DNA of 64,000 bases from Chitinophagaceae bacterium (GCA_016719015.1 JADKAZ010000001.1:1-64000); one strand, 5' to 3'; shown: positions 25,069 to 32,826, numbered from the stretch's first letter. The notes: generated by a model from the sequence alone, not told the origin. A program made the numbers and translations.

Positions 25069-25150
25069 CCGTGTCAATTTTGAAGAAAGTTTGAATTTGT
25101 AAGTAAAGCGATAATGAGGGCTTTCATATAATACTTAAAATGTGAACCCA

Positions 25151-25192
25151 CAGAAACAGAAAAGCCGCCGTCAGGCGGTTTTTCTGTTTCTG
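25151..25192. terminator. Long perfect hairpin upstream of the two-component module
   Basis: CAGAAACAGAAAAGCCGCC (25151-25169) pairs with GGCGGTTTTTCTGTTTCTG around a GTCA loop, with one A/T excess at most. The T-tract inside the right arm suggests a bidirectional rho-independent terminator, although no coding gene ends next to it. Confidence 0.6.
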
Positions 25193-25229
25193 CCTTTTAG
25201 TATTTTGGCTGCCTGAATTAAAAGATTGT

Positions 25230-25331
25230 TTGCCGTGTGTTGGCAATTGCAGCTCTTTTGCAAGGTTGGCTTTTGTGCGGTGGGTTTTGTGTGCCTTGCA
25301 AATGTGCTGCAATGTGCGGTGGGTTATTAGA
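25230..25331. repeat. Structured direct repeat, right copy (F)
   Basis: 102 bp beginning TTGCCGTGTGT and ending ATTAGA. Nested stems: TTGCAGC (25247-25253)/GCTGCAA (25306-25312), bulge TCT/TGT, then TTTGCAAGG (25257-25265)/CCTTGCAAA (25294-25302) around a 28-nt loop starting TTGGCTT. Stem sequences differ from copy E but remain paired; bulge and loop are conserved. Confidence 0.85.
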
Positions 25332-25591
25332 GACTTTGGCTTGAATGTCCTGTCACTTGAAGGTGAACGAATTGTCGAATAGGATTGCGTACAACACTTC
25401 AAATTTATGATATAAGATAGAGGGTATAAAATTATTTGACTATTGAAAATCAAGTATTTGATGTTATACATTTTGTATTGTTGTTAGTACAATCCATCCC
25501 TGTACTTTGATGTTTTCTTCTGCTAAAAATTAAAATTCATCCCATAACAACTGCTTTTATGATTTTAGTGTTATAAGAATTCGAAGAACTT

Positions 25592-25710
25592 GAGATACCT
25601 CCTTCGTAGGTATGACAACCCTTCGCTAAACTCAGGGTGACAAAACCTTCGATACTTCGACAAGCTCAGTACTCAGGATGACAGAGATACCTCCTGCGTC
25701 GGTATGACAA
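25592..25710. repeat. REP-like repeat cluster downstream of hutU
   Basis: Two REP-like units, each GAGATACC...GGTATGACAA (25592-25618 and 25684-25710), surround two related 'CTTCG...CTCAG...TGACA' units at 25619-25645 and 25646-25683 (the latter containing CTTCGACAAGCTCAGTACTC). ATACC and GGTAT pair within each REP-like unit. Confidence 0.8.
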
Positions 25711-25733
25711 GACTCTGAGAACAAAGAGGGAAG

Positions 25734-27506
25734 CTACTTCATCAATCTATCAGCTAAATTTAAGTTATGGGCTTTTGCAGTTTCAATGGCTAGTTCGTAA
25801 CCCGCATCCGCATGCCTTATCACTCCCATGCCCGGGTCATTTCTTAATACACGGCGCAATCTTGCTTCGGCATCATCAGTGCCATCGGCAACAATCACCA
25901 TTCCGGCATGTATGCTATAACCCATACCTACACCGCCGCCGTGGTGCAGGCTTACCCAACTGGCGCCGCCTGCCGTATTTACCAATGCATTTAAAATAGG
26001 CCAATCGGCTACGGCATCACTACCATCGAGCATGGATTCTGTCTCCCGGTTGGGGCTGGCTACAGAGCCGGTGTCCAGATGGTCACGGCCAATTACAATG
26101 GGAGCTTTTACTTTTCCTGTTCGCACGAGTTCATTAAAGGCAAGGCCGGCTTTTTCTCTTTCTCCCTGGCCCAACCAGCAGATACGGGCCGGTAATCCCT
26201 GGAAGGCAATTTTTTCTTTGGCCATCTTCATCCAGCGGAGCATGCCTTTGTTTTCCGGAAACATATTGATGATGAGTTCGTCGGTAACGGCAATATCATT
26301 TGGGTCGCCACTAAGGGCTGCCCAACGGAACGGGCCTTTGCCTTCGCAGAATAAGGGACGTATATAAGCCGGTACAAATCCGGGAAAGGCAAATGGTTTG
26401 TTTTCGTTGCTGAGGTCGCCTTGTTTTATTTCATGTTCCCTTGCTCTTGCCCGGATATTGTTGCCATAATCAAAAACGATGGCACCCATCTCCTGCAGTT
26501 CCGTCATTAATAATACATGATGATAAATACTTTCATAACTCCGCTCCAGGTATTCGGCAGGATTTTTCTCCCGCATAATGTTGGCCTGTTCGTTAGTAAG
26601 TGTGTTGGGAATATAACCATACAACGGATCATGTGCGGATGTCTGGTCGGTGACTGTATCAGGAACGATCTCTCTTTTGATGAGGCGTTCAAGTAATTCC
26701 ACCGCATTGCATAGGATACCGATGCTAACAGCTTTGCCTTCGGTTTTATACTTTACGGCTGCATCAATGGCTTTATCGATGTTGGTATATTTTTCATCGA
26801 GGTATTTTGTTTCGATGCGTTTGTCAATGCGCCACTCTTCTACTTCAGCGATGAGTGCAACGCCTTCGTTCATGGTGATGGCGAGAGGTTGGGCGCCGCC
26901 CATGCCACCGAGACCTGCTGTTACATTGAGGGTGCCCTTGAGTGAACCGTGAGTCGCTTTTTGTTTTGGACTCTGAGATTCCTCCTTCGTCGGAATGACA
27001 GAGTCTCCGTTAATGGGAAAGTGTTTGTCTGCAACAGCTGCATAAGTTTCATAAGTACCCTGTACTATCCCCTGGGAACCAATGTATATCCATGAGCCGG
27101 CGGTCATCTGTCCGTACATCATCAGGCCTTTTTTTTCGAGTTCGTCGAAGTGTTTCCAGTTGGCCCAGTTGGGTACGAGTTGGGAGTTGCTGATCAATAC
27201 TCTTGGGGCATCTTTATGTGTTTTTAAAATGCCTACCGGTTTGCCGGATTGAATGAGTAGTGATTCATCGTTCTCTAATATTTTCAATGCTGCAATGATA
27301 TTATCAAGTGCTTCGAAGTTTCTAGCTGCTTTACCACGACCGCCATACACGATAAGGTCGTCGGGACGTTCGGCTACTTCGGGGTCGAGATTGTTGAGCA
27401 ACATTCTTAATGCAGCTTCCTGTATCCATCCTTTGCAGGTTAAGGCAGTCCCTGTTGGGGTTTTATATTTGATCGGGTCGTATTTGGTTTTTGTTGCTGT
27501 TGGCAT
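25734..27506 (-). CDS. hutU: Urocanate hydratase
   Basis: A 590-residue urocanase, the second enzyme of histidine degradation, converting urocanate to imidazolone propionate with tightly bound NAD+. Landmarks are VYGGRGKAARN near residue 53, the NAD-binding GLGGMGGAQPLAITMNEG, RARAREHE, the ICWLGQGERE segment, and VSLHHGGGVGMGYSIHAG near the end. Compared with the usual form of about 555-565 residues it has an extra stretch of roughly 23 residues after AVADKHF (PINGDSVIPTKEESQSPKQK, then ATH). That stretch is encoded by an in-frame copy of the local REP-like repeat. hutH is found 1.5 kb further on; hutI and hutG are not in the window. Confidence 0.93.
   Translation of the reverse strand: MPTATKTKYDPIKYKTPTGTALTCKGWIQEAALRMLLNNLDPEVAERPDDLIVYGGRGKAARNFEALDNIIAALKILENDESLLIQSGKPVGILKTHKDAPRVLISNSQLVPNWANWKHFDELEKKGLMMYGQMTAGSWIYIGSQGIVQGTYETYAAVADKHFPINGDSVIPTKEESQSPKQKATHGSLKGTLNVTAGLGGMGGAQPLAITMNEGVALIAEVEEWRIDKRIETKYLDEKYTNIDKAIDAAVKYKTEGKAVSIGILCNAVELLERLIKREIVPDTVTDQTSAHDPLYGYIPNTLTNEQANIMREKNPAEYLERSYESIYHHVLLMTELQEMGAIVFDYGNNIRARAREHEIKQGDLSNENKPFAFPGFVPAYIRPLFCEGKGPFRWAALSGDPNDIAVTDELIINMFPENKGMLRWMKMAKEKIAFQGLPARICWLGQGEREKAGLAFNELVRTGKVKAPIVIGRDHLDTGSVASPNRETESMLDGSDAVADWPILNALVNTAGGASWVSLHHGGGVGMGYSIHAGMVIVADGTDDAEARLRRVLRNDPGMGVIRHADAGYELAIETAKAHNLNLADRLMK
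26975..27000. repeat. REP-like repeat copy inside hutU
   Basis: GAGATTCCTCCTTCGTCGGA plus ATGACA lies within the coding region in frame. It is flanked by GACTCTG (26969-26975) and CAGAGTC (26999-27005), which are inverted copies of each other. It keeps the pairing arms ATTCC/GGAAT. Confidence 0.85.
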
Positions 27507-27524
27507 AATTAATTTTTTGTTTCT

Positions 27525-27573
27525 CGCAAAGGCGCAAAGACGCTAAGTTAAATGGCGTCTTTGCGTCTTTGCG
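27525..27573. repeat. CGCAAAG-type palindrome upstream of hutU
   Basis: CGCAAAGGCGCAAAGACGC (27525-27543) pairs with GCGTCTTTGCGTCTTTGCG (27555-27573) with one mismatch, around an 11-nt loop. It sits between divergent hutU and deoD. The same sequence type occurs at 1369-1403. Confidence 0.8.
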
Positions 27574-27636
27574 TGCAATCATCACAAAAGTCGTTATTCT
27601 CTGCTAAATGAAATATCTTGGGCCAAACTTTATTGA

Positions 27637-28344
27637 ATGAGTATTCATATCAATGCTAAACCGGGAGAGATTGCACCTATTGTACTGATGCCCGGCGATC
27701 CGTTACGGGCCAAATATATGGCCGAAAAATTTTTGCAGAACGTCAAATTAGTGAGCAGCACCCGGAATGTTTATTATTTTACCGGCACCTACAAGGATAA
27801 GCCGGTGACAATTGGAGCCAGTGGGATGGGTTGCCCTTCTATTGGTATTTATTCTTATGAACTGTTTAACGAGTACAATGTGGATTGCATTATCCGCATT
27901 GGTACCTGCGGGGCATATAGTACCAATCTAAAATTATTTGACCTGGTGAATGTGGACAGGGCTTTCAGTGAATCCACTTATGCGAAGTATGCTTTTGGTT
28001 TTTCCGGTGATCACCTGTACCACGAAGGGACTGCTTATGCAGCTATTAATGAAACGGCGCAGGAACTGAATATGACGGTGCAAAAAGGGGCCATACATTC
28101 AAGTGATATTTTTTACCGTTCCATAAAAGGAATACCTGCTATGGCTGCTGAAAATGATTGTGTGGCCGTGGAGATGGAAGCTTTTGCCTTGTTTGCCAAT
28201 GCAAAACAGTTAAAGAAATCAGCGGCTACTTTACTCACTGTGTCGGATGTGATTCCCACACAGGAGCAGATATCTGCGGATCAACGGGAGAAATCGTTGT
28301 TGCCGATGATGGAGCTGGCATTGGAATCGGTAGTCAACTTGTAA
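27637..28344 (+). CDS. deoD: Purine-nucleoside phosphorylase, DeoD type
   Basis: A 235-residue enzyme that splits purine nucleosides with phosphate into base and ribose-1-phosphate (hexameric bacterial type). Landmarks are MSIHINAKPGEIAPIVLMPG with DPLRAK (phosphate site), GASGMGCPSIGIYSYEL, IRIGTCGAY, the purine-site EMEAFALFANAK, and TLLTVSDVIPT with the catalytic Asp. Length and start are as expected for the family. It is divergent from hutU and monocistronic. Confidence 0.95.
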   Translation: MSIHINAKPGEIAPIVLMPGDPLRAKYMAEKFLQNVKLVSSTRNVYYFTGTYKDKPVTIGASGMGCPSIGIYSYELFNEYNVDCIIRIGTCGAYSTNLKLFDLVNVDRAFSESTYAKYAFGFSGDHLYHEGTAYAAINETAQELNMTVQKGAIHSSDIFYRSIKGIPAMAAENDCVAVEMEAFALFANAKQLKKSAATLLTVSDVIPTQEQISADQREKSLLPMMELALESVVNL

Positions 28345-28461
28345 TTTTTTTTGCAAATGCAAAGAGAAAAAGGATACCTCTTCTCGTTGGCAGGACAAAG
28401 ACTCCGTTGTTTGAGCAGTGTTGCTTTAGCAGGTTGACAAGATTACATGATTCAAGAAGTG

Positions 28462-28551
28462 TTTGTCATTCCGAGCAAAGCGAGGAATCTCAGAGACAAA
28501 CTCTTAAGTGAACAAAGAGTTTGAGATACCTCCTATCGTCGGTATGACAAA
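28462..28551. repeat. REPIN-like inverted pair of repeats downstream of the GIY-YIG gene
   Basis: Two REP-like units face each other. GTCATTCCGAGCAAAGCGAG...AATCTC (28465-28491) and GAGATACC...GGTATGACAA (28523-28550) form the arms of one imperfect hairpin, with AAACTC and GAGTTT closing the top around 13 nt. The left unit uses ATTCC/GGAAT arms, the right ATACC/GGTAT. Confidence 0.8.
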
Positions 28552-28589
28552 AGTCGTTTTAGCCTAATAAACTCAAAAGAAAAACATCA

Positions 28590-28934
28590 TTATCTTTTAG
28601 TCACTTGTTTGGGAGGCCAGCCACCACAAATGGAAGGATTGAGGAATGTCCAGTCCGGGTTCATCGTTTTAATCAAATCAAGCTTCTTTTGTCTTCTCCA
28701 GCCTTTTATTTCTTTTTCTCTGGCAATCGCATTGTTTATGTAAGTAAAATATTCGTAGTAAATAAGATTGTAGCAGTAGTATTTCCCTGCAAACGTTTTG
28801 GGTTGACCTTTATTAGCCCAATGTTCTGTGAGTCGTTGAGAAAGATTATTCGTAACACCAGTGTAAAGAACAGTTCGTTCGGGATTGGTGACAATGTAGA
28901 CGTAATAATGGTGTTGTTTATAAATAAAAGTCAT
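28590..28934 (-). CDS. GIY-YIG nuclease family protein
   Basis: About 114 residues of the small single-domain GIY-YIG (UPF0213-like) family. Motifs visible: HYYVYIVTN (GIY position), YTGVTNNLSQRLTEHW (YIG and the conserved Arg), AREKEIKGWRRQKK with the metal-binding Glu, and the final NPDW. The start MTFIYKQH at 28934 is chosen; the open frame continues upstream to 29060, but that part only translates REP-like repeats. REP-like units lie on both sides of the gene. A role in handling those repeats is an inference. Confidence 0.88.
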   Translation of the reverse strand: MTFIYKQHHYYVYIVTNPERTVLYTGVTNNLSQRLTEHWANKGQPKTFAGKYYCYNLIYYEYFTYINNAIAREKEIKGWRRQKKLDLIKTMNPDWTFLNPSICGGWPPKQVTKR

Positions 28935-28955
28935 ATACACAAGCTTAAGTTCTCT

Positions 28956-29022
28956 GAGATACCTCCTATCGTCGGTATGACAAATAGGGCCTCCGAGATT
29001 CTTCCTATCGTCGGTATGACAA
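28956..29022. repeat. Two direct REP-like units between hutH and the GIY-YIG gene
   Basis: GAGATACC...GGTATGACAA (28956-28983) and GAGATTCT...GGTATGACAA (28995-29022) share TCCTATCGTCGGTATGACAA. In the second copy the left arm has decayed and no longer pairs well. The array ends seven bases from the hutH stop codon. Confidence 0.85.
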
Positions 29023-29028
29023 GAGTCC

Positions 29029-30594
29029 TTAAAGGTCGGAAAACCCTTCGTAACCATCATTCAGCAATATCCCTTTGCTTGTTGCAAATTCATTCACTTT
29101 TTCTACAAAAGAAAAATCTTTGATGAGGCCGGCGACCTGGTTGATGTCCTCTGCAAAAATGCGGTCTTCTTCGGCGAAGCCGACAAATTCACGGACATAG
29201 TCGTGGGCAAATTCAAGAAGTTCGCTGCTCTTTAATGGTCTTCTGAATTCAATGGCCTGGCAGGCAGAGAGTAATTCAATGGCCATAATGTATTCGAGAT
29301 TATCCAGCACCCTATTCAATTTTCTTCCGCTGATGCTGCCCATGCTTACATGGTCTTCCTGTCCGAATGAAGTGGGAATACTGTCGGCACTGGCCGGGAA
29401 GCATAATGTTTTATTTTCTGACACCAATGCGGCAGTAGTGTATTGCGGAATCATGAAGCCGCTATTCAATCCCACATCTTTCATCAGTAACATAGGCAAA
29501 CCCCATTTGCCTTCCAGTAATAAATAACAACGACGGTCGCTGATGTTTCCTAATTCGGATGACGCAAAGCAACAGTAATCCAATGGCAATGCTAATGGCT
29601 GCCCGTGGAAATTACCACCGCTAATGGTATCATGTGCATTAAAGATGATAGGATTATCGGTGACGGCATTTAATTCTATCTCTGTTAATTCTTTTAAATG
29701 CAGCCATGCATTTCTTGATGCACCATGCACCTGTGGCATGCAGCGAAGTGAATACGGGTCTTGCACCCTTCCACAATCCATATGGCTTTGCATGATGTTG
29801 GAATCATTGAGCAATAAACGTAAACGTTGTGCTACCAATTTATTGCCGCTGTAAGGACGCAGTTCATGTAACCGTTCATCAAAAGGAGCTTTGGTGCCGG
29901 TCAATGCTTCAAGACTCATAGCACCGATGATGTCGGCCGCTTCGAGACAGTTATGCATCCTCTGAACAGCTTTTACGGCGAAGGATAAAATGAATTGTGT
30001 GCCGTTGATTAAGGCTAAGCCTTCCTTGGGGCCCAGGTGTATTGGAGATAATTTAAATTGATTGAGAGTTTCCTGTGCTTTGGACCTTGTTCCCTTGTGA
30101 AATACTTCTCCCAATCCAATCAATGGTAAAAACAAATGTGCCAGCGGTGCCAAATCACCGGAAGCTCCTACACTACCCTTCTCCGGCACCACGGGTATTA
30201 CATCATTATCAATATGCCAGATGATTCTTTGTAATGTTGCGATCTGAACACCGCTGAAGCCCTGTGCCAGTGCATGTACTTTTGTAATCAGCATCAGTTT
30301 GGCCACTTCAGCCCAAATAGGATCACCCACACCAACGCTGTGGCTTTGCAAGATTTTATACTGTAAAGTGGCAGTGTCTTCTTTTGAGATTGGTGAATTG
30401 GCAAGAATACCGAACCCAGTGTTGATACCATAGACCGTTTTGTTCTCTTCCACTATTTGCTGCACCTGCTGTTCGCTGATTTTTATTTTTTTAATGGCTG
30501 CATCACCCAGGATCCCCTTTATTTTGCCGGAGGCAATAGCAAGGACAATTCCAATGGTCAGTTTATCGGTTCCGTAATGAAAGGTAGACGCCAT
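29029..30594 (-). CDS. hutH: Histidine ammonia-lyase
   Basis: About 521 residues; the first step of histidine degradation, histidine to urocanate plus ammonia. The catalytic MIO group forms from the Ala-Ser-Gly in GSVGASGDLAPLAHL (about residue 144). Other family segments are TVYGINTGFG, the QSHSVGVGDP region, QDPYSLRCMPQVHGASRN, and SGGNFHGQPLALPLDY. The start MASTFHYG (30594) is preferred over an ATG seven codons earlier. The stop codon lies directly next to REP-like repeats. Confidence 0.95.
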   Translation of the reverse strand: MASTFHYGTDKLTIGIVLAIASGKIKGILGDAAIKKIKISEQQVQQIVEENKTVYGINTGFGILANSPISKEDTATLQYKILQSHSVGVGDPIWAEVAKLMLITKVHALAQGFSGVQIATLQRIIWHIDNDVIPVVPEKGSVGASGDLAPLAHLFLPLIGLGEVFHKGTRSKAQETLNQFKLSPIHLGPKEGLALINGTQFILSFAVKAVQRMHNCLEAADIIGAMSLEALTGTKAPFDERLHELRPYSGNKLVAQRLRLLLNDSNIMQSHMDCGRVQDPYSLRCMPQVHGASRNAWLHLKELTEIELNAVTDNPIIFNAHDTISGGNFHGQPLALPLDYCCFASSELGNISDRRCYLLLEGKWGLPMLLMKDVGLNSGFMIPQYTTAALVSENKTLCFPASADSIPTSFGQEDHVSMGSISGRKLNRVLDNLEYIMAIELLSACQAIEFRRPLKSSELLEFAHDYVREFVGFAEEDRIFAEDINQVAGLIKDFSFVEKVNEFATSKGILLNDGYEGFSDL

Positions 30595-30700
30595 AGCAAA
30601 CAATTCTGGCCACAAAATAAGTCAATCTGCCTGACTTCTATGATAATTATGCATTGATGCAACGAATGTGTAATCCCATTTATCTTTACAAAAATATTTT

Positions 30701-31222
30701 ATGCGCCAACTGCTTTTGCTGCTATTTTCAGCTACCTCTTTAATAAATCTTTCTGCACAAGACGCTGCCAAGGTTGCTATCAGTAATACCGGCTGTACGG
30801 TACAGGTTTTTTGCTTTCCCGGCCGGTTTGATTCCTATGACCTGGAAGACGGCTCTACGGTGTTTGCCGATGATTGTGAAAAAGAAGGCGTTAATTATGG
30901 CATTTACTGTGTAAAATTGAAAAATGCTATAGCTGATCTTGATGCAGCAGAAGATACAGTCATTACTTACCTGGATTTTTTAAAACTGGATTATGGTATT
31001 GTAAAATCCAAAGGGTATGACAAAGGCCATAAACTGAATAAGAATGATGCGACCCGTGGTGTATACGACACCTGGGAAGATGTAGATAAAAATAAATGGA
31101 AATTAAAAGCATGGACAAATGGCAATTTTATCTGCATTCTATATATGTTCAGCGGTAAAGAACTGCCAGATAAAAAAACGGAGATATTTTTGGAAGGGCT
31201 TCGTTTTCCCGGAATGAAATAA
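30701..31222 (+). CDS. Exported protein, first of two tandem paralogues
   Basis: A 173-residue protein with a signal peptide (MRQLLLLLFSATSLINLSAQ). Features shared with the next gene: an early SNTGC, CEKEGVNYGIYCVKL, a helix ending DAAEDTVITYLDFLKLD, and a C-terminal block GYDKGHKLNKNDATRGVYDT followed by WEDVDKNKWKLKAWTNGN. Three or four conserved Cys suggest disulphides. No family was recognised. The two genes are 32 bases apart and probably co-transcribed. Confidence 0.75.
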   Translation: MRQLLLLLFSATSLINLSAQDAAKVAISNTGCTVQVFCFPGRFDSYDLEDGSTVFADDCEKEGVNYGIYCVKLKNAIADLDAAEDTVITYLDFLKLDYGIVKSKGYDKGHKLNKNDATRGVYDTWEDVDKNKWKLKAWTNGNFICILYMFSGKELPDKKTEIFLEGLRFPGMK

Positions 31223-31254
31223 CTTGATTTGTCTTTTAAAAAGATTTACAGCAT

Positions 31255-31770
31255 ATGCGAAATAGTTTTCTTGCAGTTATTTTTTTACTCCCCAGTATTT
31301 CCGGTTTATCCCAAAGCCTGAAAAAATACCCGGTCAGTAATTCGGGATGTTTTATTTATAATTATTGTGATATAAAATTTGAGGCATCTAAAAGCCAGGA
31401 TTCCTCCATGGTGTATAACGGGGAATGCATAAAAGAAGAAGTGATATATGGTGTAATCTGTGTGAAGCTGCTTTTACCTGTAAACAACCTTGTCGCTGCT
31501 GAAGATCTTTTGATTTCTTATGCTGATTATCTGAGAGGGAGTTTTGAAATTACTAAAGCTATAGGTTATGGCAAAGGCCATCGCCTTAACAATAACGAAA
31601 ATACCCGGGGCATTACAGATTATTGGGAAGATGCAGAAAAGAATAAATGGAAAATAAAAGCCTGGACGGATGGTAATTATATTGGCTTTATGTATGCCTA
31701 TAGCAAAAAAGAATTGCCGGAAGCAAAAGTGAATGTATTCCTCGATGGTTTACGATTACCGGGTATGTAA
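31255..31770 (+). CDS. Exported protein, second of two tandem paralogues
   Basis: A 171-residue protein with a signal peptide (MRNSFLAVIFLLPSISGLSQ). It aligns over its length with the preceding gene product: SNSGC, CIKEEVIYGVICVKL, AAEDLLISYADYL, and GYGKGHRLNNNENTRGITDY followed by WEDAEKNKWKIKAWTDGN. The pattern GKGH-LN-N-TRG-D-WED-KNKWK-KAWT-GN defines the pair. They arose by gene duplication and have since diverged substantially. Function unknown. Confidence 0.75.
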   Translation: MRNSFLAVIFLLPSISGLSQSLKKYPVSNSGCFIYNYCDIKFEASKSQDSSMVYNGECIKEEVIYGVICVKLLLPVNNLVAAEDLLISYADYLRGSFEITKAIGYGKGHRLNNNENTRGITDYWEDAEKNKWKIKAWTDGNYIGFMYAYSKKELPEAKVNVFLDGLRLPGM

Positions 31771-31801
31771 ATCATTTCCTACGACTTTATTCCTTATTTT
31801 C

Positions 31802-32605
31802 TCAGTCCTTTACCGGTGTTTTTACAGGTTCAGTTGGAGGAGTAACTGTTACAGGCTCGGGCCGGATATAATTTCTTATTATTTCTTCTCTGTCTTTTGC
31901 TGTTAAAGGCAAGTCAGGAAACTTATCATATTTGCGTTGGTAGGCTACTTCATAATTGATTACCAGTTGGGGCCGGATATTTACATTTTCATTTTTTGCG
32001 GAAGCAAACCAATTGCTTACAAAAGCTGCTTTCTCTACGGAATCTTTATAGCATATCATAAAACCGTTATTGCCCAGCTCAAACATTTTCCTGACGATCT
32101 TTGTCACATCAATTTTTATGGTTCTGTCTTTTTTCTTTGATGGAACCTGTTTTATTACCTGGTCATCTGTTACAAATGATGGCTGATGCAACCAGGTAGT
32201 TTCTGAATCCTCCCAGGGCTGAACGACCCGGCGTACCATAAATTTTGGAGATTGACTTTCGTTATCAGCAACAGCATTTCCTAACTGCAGCGGATTTAAT
32301 ATAAGGTAAGCACTGGTGATCTGTGACGGAGAGATCATTGCCGGGAGTAAATTATAATTAAAGGACAAGAAGGAACGGCATTGCAACTGTTTACCACTAT
32401 CGAGCCATGCGGCAGTACCAATAAAAGGCGATTGATCACCAGCACGGTCTTCAAACAGGTTACTGACCAATACTGATTTTGCAGAACTGTCAGCCTTTAA
32501 TATGATAGATACTTCTGAAAAACCTGCAAATGATTGTGCCGATACTTGTGCAGAAAAAATAGTGATAGAGAGTACAAGAAAAAAACGGTGTGTAGAATTT
32601 TGCAT
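31802..32605 (-). CDS. Exported DNRLRE-domain protein
   Basis: A 267-residue protein with a signal peptide ending ...FSAQVSAQ. The body (residues about 30-220) matches the DNRLRE beta-sandwich domain: DSSAKSVLVSNLFEDRAGDQ near the start, RSFLSFNY, ITSAYLILNPLQLG, VVQPWEDSETTWLHQP, then IKIDVTKIVRKM and NVNIRPQLVINYE. Such domains are found in surface or secreted carbohydrate-related proteins. The tail is Pro/Thr-rich (TVTPPTEPVKTPVKD), with no sorting domain. Its ligand is unknown. Confidence 0.78.
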   Translation of the reverse strand: MQNSTHRFFLVLSITIFSAQVSAQSFAGFSEVSIILKADSSAKSVLVSNLFEDRAGDQSPFIGTAAWLDSGKQLQCRSFLSFNYNLLPAMISPSQITSAYLILNPLQLGNAVADNESQSPKFMVRRVVQPWEDSETTWLHQPSFVTDDQVIKQVPSKKKDRTIKIDVTKIVRKMFELGNNGFMICYKDSVEKAAFVSNWFASAKNENVNIRPQLVINYEVAYQRKYDKFPDLPLTAKDREEIIRNYIRPEPVTVTPPTEPVKTPVKD

Positions 32606-32732
32606 GACAAATGGTTTAAGTTTTGATTACTTCCCATCCACACTGTGCTGTTTGAGCTTTATTGAAAGTATTGCTTTAGAATACCAATAGGTGATTTGCG
32701 GGTCTAATATTTAGTTAATTCCTTTTTTCAGT

Positions 32733-32740
32733 TATATTTG
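32733..32740 (+). promoter_or_regulatory. -7 element of the tRNA-Arg promoter
   Basis: TATATTTG matches TAnnTTTG exactly and ends 11 bases before the tRNA. An AT-rich TTTAG at about 20 bases upstream may act as a weak -33 box. Confidence 0.5.
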
Positions 32741-32751
32741 CACCTCTTTAC

Positions 32752-32825
32752 GGCCCGGTAGCTCAGCTGAATAGAGCACAAACCTTCTAAGTTTGGGGTC
32801 ATTGGTTTGAATCCAATCCGGGTCA
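32752..32825 (+). tRNA. tRNA-Arg (anticodon TCT)
   Basis: A complete 74-nt cloverleaf. The acceptor stem GGCCCGG pairs with CCGGGTC (one G-T pair), with discriminator A. The D stem is GCTC/GAGC. The anticodon stem CAAAC/GTTTG has the loop CTTCTAA, giving anticodon TCT (AGA codons). The T arm is ATTGG/CCAAT. The 3' CCA is not encoded. Confidence 0.95.
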
Positions 32826-32826
32826 C

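Larger units (their letters stand above)
25057..25733. other. 677-bp gap: hairpin, structured repeat and REP-like repeats
   Basis: No gene is supported. Contents in order: a strong hairpin (25151-25192), structured repeat F (25230-25331), about 260 bp of plain AT-rich sequence with nothing recognisable, and a cluster of REP-like units at 25592-25710. A 115-codon open frame at 25124-25471 translates the repeats and is not accepted. Confidence 0.6.

Noticed and set aside
25124..25471. 115-codon minus-strand open frame
   Set aside because: It translates the structured repeat F and the adjacent hairpin; the peptide has no protein-like features and the repeat copy at 20448 gives a different one.
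25592..29022. CRISPR array
   Set aside because: The repeats are unevenly spaced, occur in both orientations, one is inside a gene, and no cas genes are present.
28935..29060. N-terminal extension of the GIY-YIG protein
   Set aside because: The extra 42 residues are translated REP-like repeats; the GIY-YIG domain begins just after the Met at 28934.
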